This document shows, one piece after another, positions 31,227 to 39,734 of a DNA stretch of 64,000 nucleotides. This DNA comes from Macrococcoides psychrotolerans (GTDB lineage: Bacteria > Bacillota > Bacilli > Staphylococcales > Staphylococcaceae). Position 1 is the stretch's first letter, and every line of letters starts with the position of its first letter. Under the pieces are notes generated by a model. That model was not told the DNA's origin, did no database searches, and saw only the letters and a list, made by a program, of their open reading frames with translations. Location: positions 1,612,001-1,676,000 of the forward strand of contig NZ_CP124591.1 in NCBI RefSeq assembly GCF_038095555.1. The letters run 5' to 3'. Made by a program: the position numbers and the translations under genes.

Positions 31227-31934
31227 TTATAAACCCGTTAATGCTTCATTATATTGCATTTCAGTTATTACATTCTGCTCTAACATTTTATTTAACGTGA
31301 ACTCTGTTCTGGATTTGAGCGCTGCATCATTGTGGTAATCATCGATCTGATAAATAGACGGTGCATTAATTGCACTTGCAAGCAGCGCACTTTGCAGAAC
31401 GGTTACTGGTGGATAGTACGCATTACTCACATGTGTACTCCTATTAAAATAATAATTTGCAGCATCTTCAGCTGAGTACAGATTATCACCAAAGTAAATC
31501 GTATTTAAATAATAACTTAATATCTGATCCTTTGAATAATTGTTCTCAATGCGTTTAGCTACTACCACTTCTTTAATCTTTCTGGAAATCGATTTCTCAT
31601 TGTTAAAGAAATAGGTCTTCGCCAACTGCTGTGTAATCGTACTGCCACCTTGAGATGCTTCACCATTTTTCAATGAGACAACTATTGCACGCGTCGTACC
31701 TAACCAGTCTACGCCAGTATGTTTGTAAAATCTTTTGTCTTCTAATGCGACAAATGCACCCGTTAAATGTTTTGGCATATTATTTACCGCAACGAACGTC
31801 TGTTTTTGTTCAATTGATTGCAGATCATCAATATTAACACGATAGCCCTGAAATATATTAAAGCCAATATAAAATGTTAATAATAAAAACGGAATAAATA
31901 AAATGGATAAACATCCACAACCTTTTCTTTTCAT
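31227..31934 (-). CDS. sgtB: Monofunctional peptidoglycan glycosyltransferase (SgtB/MGT)
   Basis: 235 aa GT51 enzyme with an N-terminal membrane anchor (about 8-28). Motif 1 FVALEDKRFYKHTGVD contains the catalytic glutamate; GGSTITQQLAKTYFF, KEVVVAKRIE and ILSYYLNTIYFG follow in the usual order. It polymerises lipid II into glycan strands without transpeptidation and is somewhat shorter than S. aureus SgtB. In S. aureus sgtB belongs to the VraSR regulon, whose genes are at 41.4-44.1 kb. Confidence 0.93.
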   Translation of the reverse strand: MKRKGCGCLSILFIPFLLLTFYIGFNIFQGYRVNIDDLQSIEQKQTFVAVNNMPKHLTGAFVALEDKRFYKHTGVDWLGTTRAIVVSLKNGEASQGGSTITQQLAKTYFFNNEKSISRKIKEVVVAKRIENNYSKDQILSYYLNTIYFGDNLYSAEDAANYYFNRSTHVSNAYYPPVTVLQSALLASAINAPSIYQIDDYHNDAALKSRTEFTLNKMLEQNVITEMQYNEALTGL

Positions 31935-32090
31935 GCAGTCACCTCTTAGTCAATATCATATCATCACGCATATTGAATAGGAATTATTATTGATAAATAG
32001 AGGTTAAAATCAATCTTAAGACCGAGAAAGGATATCTCCTGAGTGTTAATCTTCGATTAAAAACTGTAAAATAGGTCTGATAATCGTAAC

Positions 32091-32120
32091 AAAAAAGGCA
32101 TCTCTAACGAGATACCTTTT
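32091..32120 (-). terminator. Intrinsic terminator
   Basis: AAAAGG, ATCTC and GAGAT, CCTTTT arms with a 4-base loop, just downstream of the DJ-1/PfpI gene on the minus strand. Confidence 0.75.
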
Positions 32121-32130
32121 AATAATGCCA

Positions 32131-32646
32131 TTATTTAAGTAAATTTAATGATTCTCTATTGAAGTCCTCTAAATCATCAGGTGTACGAGATGTTACGATA
32201 TTAGAATCCACAACTACTGATTCATCTACAACTGTAGCCCCTGCATTTTCGAGGTCTTTACGCACTGATAAGAAACTTGTTAATTTCTTACCTTTTAATA
32301 AATCTGTATCGATTAATAATTGCGGTCCATGACAGATAGCAAATACAGGTTTTTCAGCTTGAACGAAATGTTTCGTAAATTCACCGAAACGACCTTGCTC
32401 ATCTCCACGTAACATATCAGGTGAGAAGCCACCAGGGATAAGTAACGCATCGAAGTCTTCAGGTTTTACATCGCTGATTGCTTTGTCGACTTGAACTTCT
32501 GTATCTTCAGATTTACCTTTTACAATACCTGTTTCCTTACCGATTACAGTAATTTCATGTCCTTCGTTCTTAAGGGCCTCAACCGGGCTCGTATATTCTA
32601 CGTCTTCAAATAAATTATCTAGTACTACTGCGATTTTCTTACTCAT
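32131..32646 (-). CDS. DJ-1/PfpI family stress protein (YraA-like)
   Basis: 171 aa from ATG 32646 (MSKKIAVVLDNLFED), after AGGAGGAG. The nucleophile elbow FAICHGPQLL holds the conserved cysteine, and PGGFSPDMLRG and the N-terminal glutamate (FEDVEYTSP) complete the site. Relatives include B. subtilis general-stress protein YraA and S. aureus SAV1875; deglycase, glyoxalase or chaperone activities have been proposed for the family. A sigma-B-type promoter lies directly upstream. Confidence 0.9.
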   Translation of the reverse strand: MSKKIAVVLDNLFEDVEYTSPVEALKNEGHEITVIGKETGIVKGKSEDTEVQVDKAISDVKPEDFDALLIPGGFSPDMLRGDEQGRFGEFTKHFVQAEKPVFAICHGPQLLIDTDLLKGKKLTSFLSVRKDLENAGATVVDESVVVDSNIVTSRTPDDLEDFNRESLNLLK

Positions 32647-32681
32647 AAGATAAACTCCTCCTAAAATCGTTATAGTATTGT

Positions 32682-32706
32682 TTACCCCACTTTGAAATGA
32701 TAAAAC
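32682..32706 (-). promoter_or_regulatory. Sigma-B-type promoter
   Basis: On the minus strand GTTTTA (32706-32701), 13 bases, GGGTAA (32687-32682), close to the sigma-B consensus GTTTAA-N13-GGGTAT. It ends 36 bases before the DJ-1/PfpI start codon. Confidence 0.65.
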
Positions 32707-32736
32707 ATCCACATTGAATTATTACGAATGTATTTA

Positions 32737-34116
32737 TTATTTCCCTAGTTTTCTTTTACGTGTAAGCTTCACTACCGCTTCCACTTGCGCTGTTTGGGGG
32801 AACATATCTACTGGCTGAATATACTCCACCTGAAATGCTTTCGTTAAATGCGCTAAGTCTTTCGCCAATGTCGAAGGATTACAGCTCGTATAGACGAATG
32901 TCTTCGGTTTGATTTCATTGATTAATTTAATCGTTTCTTCAGATAATCCTGTTCTTGGTGGATCCACTGTTATTACATCTGGATAGAAGCCTTCTTCAAT
33001 CCATTCATTTAATTTCTCTGATGCATCGCCAACTTCAAACTTACAGTTATCTGCACCATTTAATGTAGCATTATATATTGCATTCACGATACCATCTTCA
33101 TTCGTATCTATACCGCGTACTTCACCTGCATTATCCGCTAGCCATATACCAATCGTACCTGTTCCACAGAATGCGTCTACTACATGCTCCTTACCTGTAA
33201 GTGCTGCTGCATCGCGTACTTCATTATAAAGTACAACAGTCTGTCTCGGATTAAGCTGGAAGAAGCTTTCCGCTGATAAGTCATAAATATGATCTTGTAG
33301 TTGTTCACGAATTGTTTCCTCACCCGCGATAACGATTGTTTCATCACCCATAACAATAGATGTTTTCTCCGTGTTAATGTTTAATGCAACACTTTTCACG
33401 CCAGCTAGACGCATCACACGTTCTGCTAATAGATCTTGTTTTTTTAGGTGTCTTGTATTTGTGACGAACACAACTTGAATTTCACCTGTTGCAAGTGCCA
33501 CACGGGTAACGATATGGCGCACACCTTTTTCGCGCATCGGATTCTTACAAGCATCGATATTAAGCTCGCTCATAATCTTCTTCACTTCATTCGTCGTATG
33601 CATTGTACGGTTATCCTGCACGATACATTCATGCAGATCAATTAACGTATTAGAATGCTCTTTATATAACCCCGCACGCACTTTACGTCCGGTCTTTTCT
33701 ACAGGGAATTGATTTTTGTTTCTATACGTATAAGGATTATGCATACCTTTAACATCTTTAATTTTGTCGAGCTTCACGTGCGGTGCATATTTTGTCAGCG
33801 CATCTTCAACAATTTGTTTCTTATACTTTAACTGTCCACGATAAGAAAGATGCTGTAGTTGACACCCTCCACATAAATCGAATACATTACATTTCGGTTT
33901 TACACGTTCATTTGATTTTTCACGAATCTTAACCATCTTTGCCTGCAAGTATTTCGGGTTAATATCTGTTACTTGTGCGACGATGACTTCTCCAGGCAAT
34001 GCCCCTTTTACAAAAGTAATCTTGCGTTTAAAATAACCAATACCTTCTCCGTTGATACCGAGTCTCTTAATTGTTAAAGGAAACTGCTGACCGACTTTTA
34101 CTTGTATATCTGTCAT
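32737..34116 (-). CDS. rlmD: TrmA/RumA-family rRNA uracil-5 methyltransferase with iron-sulfur cluster
   Basis: 459 aa: N-terminal TRAM domain (about 8-65), [4Fe-4S] ligands C76, C82 and C85 in CNVFDLCGGCQ plus a later cysteine (HECIVQD), then a SAM methyltransferase domain with DAFCGTGTIGIW, VTVDPPRTGL and the catalytic cysteine in YTSCNPSTLAKD. It makes m5U in 23S rRNA; the exact position is not deducible. A paralogue at 55955 lacks the cluster. Start follows AAGGAGATTATAT, which overlaps the stop of a 52-aa ORF. Confidence 0.9.
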   Translation of the reverse strand: MTDIQVKVGQQFPLTIKRLGINGEGIGYFKRKITFVKGALPGEVIVAQVTDINPKYLQAKMVKIREKSNERVKPKCNVFDLCGGCQLQHLSYRGQLKYKKQIVEDALTKYAPHVKLDKIKDVKGMHNPYTYRNKNQFPVEKTGRKVRAGLYKEHSNTLIDLHECIVQDNRTMHTTNEVKKIMSELNIDACKNPMREKGVRHIVTRVALATGEIQVVFVTNTRHLKKQDLLAERVMRLAGVKSVALNINTEKTSIVMGDETIVIAGEETIREQLQDHIYDLSAESFFQLNPRQTVVLYNEVRDAAALTGKEHVVDAFCGTGTIGIWLADNAGEVRGIDTNEDGIVNAIYNATLNGADNCKFEVGDASEKLNEWIEEGFYPDVITVDPPRTGLSEETIKLINEIKPKTFVYTSCNPSTLAKDLAHLTKAFQVEYIQPVDMFPQTAQVEAVVKLTRKRKLGK

Positions 34117-34127
34117 ATATAATCTCC

Positions 34128-34286
34128 TTAATGTTTAATTGATTTTACTTTCTGTTCTAACTGATCAAGCAACGCTAACCATTCATCAATATCATGGATG
34201 TCTGTTGTTTCAGGATTTACCGAATCAATCGTCTCCATAAAATCATTTAATTTTACTTTAATTTCTTCTAAAGAATCTTTAGTCAT
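34128..34286 (-). CDS. 52-aa SE1561-like small protein
   Basis: A short ORF (MTKDSLEEIKVKLNDFMETI...EQKVKSIKH) that is acidic and predicted helical. GGAGCA precedes the ATG and the TAA overlaps the ribosome-binding site of the methyltransferase gene, so the two are coupled. Similar small proteins are annotated as the SE1561 family in staphylococci. Function unknown. Confidence 0.7.
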   Translation of the reverse strand: MTKDSLEEIKVKLNDFMETIDSVNPETTDIHDIDEWLALLDQLEQKVKSIKH

Positions 34287-34417
34287 AATGTGCTCCTTTT
34301 TATTCTATGAATGTATTCATTATGTAACAGATTTCTTAAACTTTCAATGTATTTATTGACAACACTCCTTACACGTTCATAATAGTAAACGGACAATAAA
34401 TGGAAAGAAGGCAAATT

Positions 34418-35545
34418 ATGATCGCTTTAAAAGATAAAATTTCAATTCACAACGATCCATGGGAAGCATACAAGGAAGTGGAGAAATTTGGTGAGACGAA
34501 GTTATCTAATATAGAATTTACGACGACAACACTATGTAATATGCGTTGTGCACATTGTGCTGTCGGTTATACATTGCAACTCAAGGATCCAGATACAATT
34601 GATATGACGACGATACTTAAACGTTTAGATGAAGTAGAACACTTATCAACATTAAGCATCACAGGCGGAGAACCGATGTTCTCTAAAAAATCGATTAAAG
34701 AAACGGTAACGCCTATACTTGAATATGCTAAGTCACGTGGTATCTATACACAGATGAACTCAAACTTAACGATAAACTACGACCGTTATGAACCACTAAT
34801 AGATTTAATAGATGTGATGCATATTTCTCATAACTGGGGAACGATCGATGAATTTGCGGAAGTCGGTTTTCACGTGATGGATAAGAAACCACCACTTAAA
34901 GCACGCTATAAATTATATGAACAAATTGTAGAGAACGCACGACGCTTATCTGAGGCAGGAATGTTTGTCTCAGCAGAAACAATGCTCAATAAAAGCACGT
35001 TACCTCACCTAGAGAAGATTCATAAGGAAATCGTCAACGATATGAAATGTGCGCGTCACGAAGTACATCCGATGTATCCATCAGACTTTGCAAGTGATTT
35101 GAATGTGCTAACAATAGAAGAAACGAAAACTGCAATCAGACAATTACTATCATTCAGAGATGAGGATACATGGATGTTATTTGGTACGTTACCGATATTA
35201 CCATGTTCTATGAATGCAGATGACTTATCATTTTTAGATGAGGTCCATAGTGCAAAGAACGTTACAGTTCGTAATGATCCAGATGGACGTTCACGACTGA
35301 ATGTCAATGTATTTACTGGAGATGTGATCGTTACAGACTTTGGAGATGAAACAGGCACAATCGAGAATATTATTGATACACCACTCCAGGATGTATACGA
35401 TAAGTGGAAGCAGAGTGCTCTCAATCAGACGATTAACTGTCACTGCCCGAAAGTGAAATGTCTCGGTCCGAATCTACTCGTGAAGAACATGTATTATCCA
35501 GATGTCGACTTTAAAGCTAACGAAAAACGCATGCACGAACAATAG
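34418..35545 (+). CDS. yfkAB: Radical SAM/CxCxxxxC protein YfkAB
   Basis: 375 aa from ATG 34418 after AAGAAGG; the open frame begins 18 bases earlier across that site. Radical-SAM cluster motif in TTTLCNMRCAHC, then the C-terminal CHCPKVKC that defines the CxCxxxxC subgroup represented by B. subtilis YfkAB. It presumably modifies a peptide or small molecule; substrate unknown. Its terminator hairpin is split by the IS3 element that follows. Confidence 0.87.
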   Translation: MIALKDKISIHNDPWEAYKEVEKFGETKLSNIEFTTTTLCNMRCAHCAVGYTLQLKDPDTIDMTTILKRLDEVEHLSTLSITGGEPMFSKKSIKETVTPILEYAKSRGIYTQMNSNLTINYDRYEPLIDLIDVMHISHNWGTIDEFAEVGFHVMDKKPPLKARYKLYEQIVENARRLSEAGMFVSAETMLNKSTLPHLEKIHKEIVNDMKCARHEVHPMYPSDFASDLNVLTIEETKTAIRQLLSFRDEDTWMLFGTLPILPCSMNADDLSFLDEVHSAKNVTVRNDPDGRSRLNVNVFTGDVIVTDFGDETGTIENIIDTPLQDVYDKWKQSALNQTINCHCPKVKCLGPNLLVKNMYYPDVDFKANEKRMHEQ

Positions 35546-35550
35546 AAATT

Positions 35551-35568
35551 AAAAAATCACGTGAAGCA
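35551..35568 (+). terminator. Left arm of a terminator hairpin interrupted by an insertion sequence
   Basis: AAAAAATCACGTGAAGCA here complements TGCTTTACGTGATTTTTT at 36847-36864 over 18 positions with one G-T pair. The IS3-family element sits between the two arms. Confidence 0.75.
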
Positions 35569-35658
35569 GTATTGCGCTAACCCCATGATATGGGAGTAAA
35601 ATAAAAACACTTTCGTTGAATTCATATTAAAATGAATTTATACGGAGGTGTTTTTTCT

Positions 35659-35979
35659 ATGAAAAGAGTGGCATATTCAGTTGAAATAAAATATAAAGTA
35701 GTAGAAATGAAACTTAAAGGATATAGTACAAGAGAAATAATGGATGCTTTAAATATTAAAAATGAATCTCAAGTTAAAGTGTGGTGGAAATGGTATAGAA
35801 ATGGGGAAACACATAGATTCAATCAACAAGTAGGTAAACAATATTCCTACGGAAAAGGAAATGAAGAATTGAGTACTGTTGAGACGCTAAAAATTGAATT
35901 AAAGCGCAAAGAAGTAGAAAATGAAATTTTAAAAAAGTACAAGGAATTGGAAAGGAAGTGGTCCAGAGGTAGTTGTTGA
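35659..35979 (+). CDS. IS3-family transposase OrfA (copy A)
   Basis: 106 aa from the ATG at 35659 (MKRVAYSVEIKYKVVEMKLK), which follows ACGGAGGTG; the frame is open from 35632. Helix-turn-helix domain (GYSTREIMDALNIKNESQVKVWW) followed by a leucine-zipper-like coiled coil (ETLKIELKRKEVENEILKKY). An A6G heptamer (35931-35937, in phase A-AAA-AAG) sits at the end of the coiled coil, the usual place for programmed frameshifting, but orfB is not in the -1 frame. Confidence 0.8.
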   Translation: MKRVAYSVEIKYKVVEMKLKGYSTREIMDALNIKNESQVKVWWKWYRNGETHRFNQQVGKQYSYGKGNEELSTVETLKIELKRKEVENEILKKYKELERKWSRGSC

Positions 35980-35992
35980 ATTAGTAAATGAA

Positions 35993-36799
35993 TTGAAATC
36001 TAAATATACAGTGAAAGTCATTTTAGAAACTTTAGATATTCCAAAATCAAATTATTACAGATGGAAAAACAAAGATTTCAGTATATCTGAGGATGAACGA
36101 GAAATTATAGAACTATGTAAGAAACATCGTTTTACATATGGTTATAGAAAAATAACTGCCTTGTTAAATAGAAAAAATAATAAACCAATTAATCACAAAA
36201 AAGTACAAAGGATTATGCAAAAACATAATTTAAATTGTAAAGTACGAATGAAAAAATCGAAAAGACCAGGGAATGCATATTATAAAACACATAATCTATT
36301 AAATAGAAACTTCAAAGCAGAGAAACCTTTAGAAGTACTTTTAACAGATATCACTTATTTACCCTTCGGGAATACAATGTTGTATCTTTCATCTATCATG
36401 GATGCTTACAATGGTGAAATTGTGGCATATAAAATCGGTAATAAACAAAATCAAGAATTAGTAAATGAGACATTAAAACAACTTCAATTGGAACCAGGTA
36501 CTATATTACATAGTGATCAAGGAAGTGTTTATACTTCTTATGAATACTATGCCCTATGTACAGAAAAAGGCATTACCAGAAGCATGTCCCGTAAGGGAAC
36601 GCCAGCTGATAATGCCCCAATAGAATGTTTTCATGCCTCTCTAAAGTGTGAAACATTCTACTTAAACAGTGAGCTTAGAAGCTCTAATACCATTGTAATA
36701 GATATTGTCGAAAATTACATTGAAAACTATAATAAAGTTAGAATTCAACAAAAACTAGGCTACTTATCCCCTATAGAATATAGGAAATTAGCAGCCTAG
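35993..36799 (+). CDS. IS3-family transposase OrfB (copy A), DDE integrase
   Basis: 268 aa DDE (rve) integrase: HTH_21-like N-terminus (FTYGYRKITALLNRK), then TDITYL, HSDQGSVYTS and the glutamate in NAPIECFHASLK. The frame is open upstream to 35933 without a stop (encoding PEVVVELVNEL), so the natural product is probably an OrfAB fusion; the isolated start TTG at 35993 has no strong ribosome-binding site. Relative to orfA it is in the +1 phase. Confidence 0.8.
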   Translation: MKSKYTVKVILETLDIPKSNYYRWKNKDFSISEDEREIIELCKKHRFTYGYRKITALLNRKNNKPINHKKVQRIMQKHNLNCKVRMKKSKRPGNAYYKTHNLLNRNFKAEKPLEVLLTDITYLPFGNTMLYLSSIMDAYNGEIVAYKIGNKQNQELVNETLKQLQLEPGTILHSDQGSVYTSYEYYALCTEKGITRSMSRKGTPADNAPIECFHASLKCETFYLNSELRSSNTIVIDIVENYIENYNKVRIQQKLGYLSPIEYRKLAA

Positions 36800-36847
36800 A
36801 AAATAGTGTTTTTATTGAGCTCCCTTAGTAAGGGTGCAGTGCCGTAT

Positions 36848-36864
36848 GCTTTACGTGATTTTTT
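36848..36864 (+). terminator. Right arm of the interrupted yfkAB terminator
   Basis: GCTTTACGTGATTTTTT complements 35551-35567; together they would have formed a strong hairpin with a T-run before the IS entered. Confidence 0.7.
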
Positions 36865-36881
36865 GTTGAGCTTGTTTTGAT

Positions 36882-36945
36882 GAGTGTCCATTTCGCGGAC
36901 ACTCGTGATGTTATTTATGCGCGAGTGTCACTTTTTTGGACACTC
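36882..36945. repeat. Palindromic 41-bp-period repeat, two units
   Basis: Two 23-bp cores (36882-36904 and 36923-36945) with arms GAGTGTC and GACACTC are separated by an 18-bp linker (GTGATGTTATTTATGCGC). Core length, arm sequence and linker length are the same as in the larger array at 47590-47858. It lies 43 bases beyond IS copy A, between convergent genes. Confidence 0.85.
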
Positions 36946-36953
36946 ACTCCATA

Positions 36954-37472
36954 CTATATCGTCAAATTATTCGAGAAAAACTGATGCAGATCCTTACTCT
37001 TACTTCGACGTTCTTTACGTACTTTTGCACGTTCTTTCCCGGTTTCATTCAGCCATACCTGGTCTTCAGTCTCAGCTATAACTTCTGGCACCATAACCGG
37101 CTGATTATGCTCATCCAATGCAACAAACGTTAAGAAACTGATCGCCGCCAGATGCTTTCTTTGTTCCAATATATTTTCAGCAACTATTTTCACACAAACT
37201 TCTAATGAAGATGTCCCGGTATAGGTCACAAGTGCAACCATTGACACAATTTCTCCAGGTCTTATCGGCTGCAGAAAATCTACAGAATCTGTACTTGCAG
37301 TGACGACGGATCTTCCACAATGTCTCGTTGCTGCAATGCTCGCCACGTCATCAATCATCGCCATCAGCTTTCCACCAAACAATGTATTATGATGATTCGT
37401 ATCCGATGGGAAGATCTGCTGTGTTTTCACAGTTCTTGATGCACTCATTGATTTTTTTGATCGTTCGCTCAT
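36954..37472 (-). CDS. Hotdog-fold acyl-CoA thioesterase (YkhA-like)
   Basis: 172 aa from ATG 37472 (MSERSKKSMSASRTVKTQQI), after GGGGAATAAAT; the frame is open further upstream without a start signal. Contains the thioesterase motif NTLFGGKLMAMIDDVASIAA with the catalytic aspartate, and a hotdog core. Members hydrolyse medium- and long-chain acyl-CoA. Monocistronic in this context. Confidence 0.88.
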   Translation of the reverse strand: MSERSKKSMSASRTVKTQQIFPSDTNHHNTLFGGKLMAMIDDVASIAATRHCGRSVVTASTDSVDFLQPIRPGEIVSMVALVTYTGTSSLEVCVKIVAENILEQRKHLAAISFLTFVALDEHNQPVMVPEVIAETEDQVWLNETGKERAKVRKERRSKSKDLHQFFSNNLTI

Positions 37473-37562
37473 ATTTATTCCCCAATCATATATAGTTGAC
37501 AATATTATATCAAAAAAAAGAAAGAGGATGCGGATTCTTAATCCGTATCCTCTCAATTATTA

Positions 37563-37736
37563 TTAGTGAACGTTATCAGCAAAGACTTTCTTTTCTAACG
37601 CTTCTTCTGGTGTGTCGATGATATCTGCTTCTTTAGAATCAAAAGCTTTAATTAAAAACATCATTAGTACGCCACCAAATACAAAGATTGCGAAGATAAA
37701 CGCAATAAGTACAAACCACATCATAGCTACTGACAT
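37563..37736 (-). CDS. 57-aa single-span membrane protein
   Basis: MSVAMMWFVLIAFIFAIFVF... with one hydrophobic segment at about 5-27 and an acidic tail (DIIDTPEEALEKKVFADNVH). ATG 37736 has GGAGG at good spacing; an ATG two codons upstream directly abuts the site. It stands between the thioesterase and aminopeptidase genes on the same strand. No family recognised. Confidence 0.65.
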   Translation of the reverse strand: MSVAMMWFVLIAFIFAIFVFGGVLMMFLIKAFDSKEADIIDTPEEALEKKVFADNVH

Positions 37737-37791
37737 GTCCATCCTCCTCTTAACCCATTAGTAATCCTATTCTATCATTTAATTCTCTAAA

Positions 37792-39021
37792 TTAAAATGC
37801 CCAATTTCCATTTAAGAAAATCTCTTCTTCGTTTCCTTCAGATGTTACACCATAAATGTTCATTTGTGCTGAGCCAATCATAAAGTCTTCGTGTGTAATC
37901 GAGTTGTTCAGTCCTGCAGCTTCAAGTCCTTCATCATCCAGCTCCTTACCACCTTCAAGACAGAATGGGTATGCTGAACCTAATGCTAAATGACATGATG
38001 CGTTCTCATCAAACAATGTGTTATAGTATAAGATCTTAGAATTAGAGATTGGTGAATCATGTGGTACCAGCGCGACTTCTCCTAAATACTTCGCGGCGTC
38101 ATCTGTATTTAGCAGTCCTTCTAGTATATCTTGACCCGTTTGCGCTTCAAAGTCGACTACTTGCCCATCCTTAAACGTTAATTTAAAGTTATCGATAATA
38201 TTTCCGCCGTAACTCAGTGGCAAAGTGCTAGAAACATAGCCATTTACTCTATCTTTATGCGGTACAGTAAATACTTCTTCTGTTGGCATATTCGCCATGA
38301 ACTCTATACCGTCTTTATTAATACTTGATGCACCACACCAAATATGACCTTCTGGCAATCCAATTTCAAGGTCTGTCCCTGGTGCTTTATAGCGCAGTGC
38401 TACATACTTCTTATTGTTTAAATAATCAGCTTTGCTATGAAGATTATGATTATGCGTAGCCCATGCAGCTTCTGGATCCTCGCTATTCATACGTACGCTA
38501 TCTAAAATTGCATCTAATAACTTTTCAAATGCTGCTGTTTCATCAAGTTCTGGGAATACAAGCTTCGCCCATGCAATTGATGGATAGGCCGCAACAGTCC
38601 AGCTGAACTGATCTGATTGCATCATCTTCATATAATCTTTAAAAGCAGTACCGTATGCTTTCATATTCGCTGAGACTTTCTTAGGATCGGCATCCTTTAA
38701 GTTTTCTGGACTTGATGAAATAAGTGCAAGCTGAGCTGCATAGTCATTCGCATAATCCATACGCTCATCCACTAAATATTGTGGTACGCTTTCGAAACTT
38801 TCCTGTTTACGATACTTGAAGTTTAACTGCGCCAGCTTATCGTCACTATAATTCACTTTAACATCGCTAGCACCCGCTTCATAAGCCGCTTCAACAACAA
38901 GATGAACGAAATCTTGCGCGTCCACCGTCGCGCGAATATAAACGCGTTGCTCAGGTTGAACGTTCATACCTACCTTGACGAGTAATGCTGCATACTGCTT
39001 TAATTGTTCTTCTTTATACAT
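37792..39021 (-). CDS. M29-family aminopeptidase (AmpS/PepS-like)
   Basis: 409 aa, the normal length of thermophilic-type metalloaminopeptidases. Motifs: NVQPEQRVYIRATVDAQDFV near the N-terminus, and the metal-binding LPEGHIWCGAS, GQDILEGLL, ALVPHDSPISNS and CHLALGSAYP regions. It removes N-terminal residues from peptides in the cytoplasm. Located just downstream of the DUF1128 gene, an arrangement known from staphylococci. Confidence 0.9.
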   Translation of the reverse strand: MYKEEQLKQYAALLVKVGMNVQPEQRVYIRATVDAQDFVHLVVEAAYEAGASDVKVNYSDDKLAQLNFKYRKQESFESVPQYLVDERMDYANDYAAQLALISSSPENLKDADPKKVSANMKAYGTAFKDYMKMMQSDQFSWTVAAYPSIAWAKLVFPELDETAAFEKLLDAILDSVRMNSEDPEAAWATHNHNLHSKADYLNNKKYVALRYKAPGTDLEIGLPEGHIWCGASSINKDGIEFMANMPTEEVFTVPHKDRVNGYVSSTLPLSYGGNIIDNFKLTFKDGQVVDFEAQTGQDILEGLLNTDDAAKYLGEVALVPHDSPISNSKILYYNTLFDENASCHLALGSAYPFCLEGGKELDDEGLEAAGLNNSITHEDFMIGSAQMNIYGVTSEGNEEEIFLNGNWAF

Positions 39022-39032
39022 TGTAATCCCCC

Positions 39033-39230
39033 TTATTTACGTAAACTTCCTAGTGCATCTGTGAGCGCAGACATTTCGCTCGGTGAAAATGTATCACGTT
39101 TCTTTACCATCTCATAAATCTCTGTCAGCTCATCCACCTTGTTATCATCTATAGATTCTGGCTTGATCACTCCGATATTTACGAGCTTTAATTTCTTAAC
39201 AATTTCATCGATCATTTCTGCTTTATTCAT
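39033..39230 (-). CDS. DUF1128 (UPF0435) protein
   Basis: 65 aa from ATG 39230 (MNKAEMIDEIVKKLKLVNIG), after AGAGGTG. Small, charged and helical; matches the DUF1128 family in length and sequence style (KKRDTFSPSEMSALTDALGSLRK). It ends 11 bases before the aminopeptidase gene, so both are co-transcribed. Function unknown. Confidence 0.83.
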   Translation of the reverse strand: MNKAEMIDEIVKKLKLVNIGVIKPESIDDNKVDELTEIYEMVKKRDTFSPSEMSALTDALGSLRK

Positions 39231-39404
39231 AGGACACCTCTTCAATTTTTTTATTCTCTAAACATTTTATCAAACTATTCTTAACTTTAAAATTAATTAT
39301 TTTCAAAAACTTACTCTTAATTGTTTATTCTATCTACATTTTGGCTATATAATAATTAATAAGTGCAAATAGCACATTTCTTATATTTGAGAGGAGATTA
39401 TATT

Positions 39405-39710
39405 ATGAACAACAAATTAGTCCCAGCAGTCATCGCCGGTGCAGTCATCGGTGCTGCAGTATCAATGGCTGATAGAAAGACACGTAACTCTGTTAAAACC
39501 TCAGTTTCAAAATCGAAACAAAACGGTATCGCTTCACAAGGTTCTACAAAAAACAAAGTATCAAATTTAAAAGATGAATTATTATACTGGAAAGAAACAA
39601 TCGATGAAATCCGTCGTAACAATCCAGAACTAGAACGCGCAATATTAGATGCTAAAGATACTTTCATCGAAAAGAAAAATCAAAAGAAAATCTCAGGACC
39701 AAACGGTTAA
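39405..39710 (+). CDS. YtxH-like small protein
   Basis: 101 aa from ATG 39405 after GAGAGGAGA. A glycine/alanine-rich membrane segment (PAVIAGAVIGAAVSM) starts the protein, followed by a basic, then helical charged region (DELLYWKETIDEIRRNNPEL). This is the design of YtxH-type envelope stress proteins. It is followed after 24 bases by the yihY-like gene. Confidence 0.7.
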   Translation: MNNKLVPAVIAGAVIGAAVSMADRKTRNSVKTSVSKSKQNGIASQGSTKNKVSNLKDELLYWKETIDEIRRNNPELERAILDAKDTFIEKKNQKKISGPNG

Positions 39711-39734
39711 CTTAATATACTTAGAGGTGAAATT

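Larger units (their letters stand above)
35576..36839 (+). mobile_element. IS3-family (IS150-like) insertion sequence, copy A
   Basis: About 1.26 kb with orfA and orfB. The ends are imperfect inverted repeats: the left end (ACCCCATGATATGGGAG, then ATAAAAACACT) mirrors the right end read on the other strand (CACCCTTACTAAGGGAG, then ATAAAAACACT). With ends at 35576 and 36839 the flanks carry a 3-bp TGC duplication (35573-35575 and 36840-36842); ends could shift by two bases. It is inserted in the loop of the yfkAB terminator. Confidence 0.85.
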
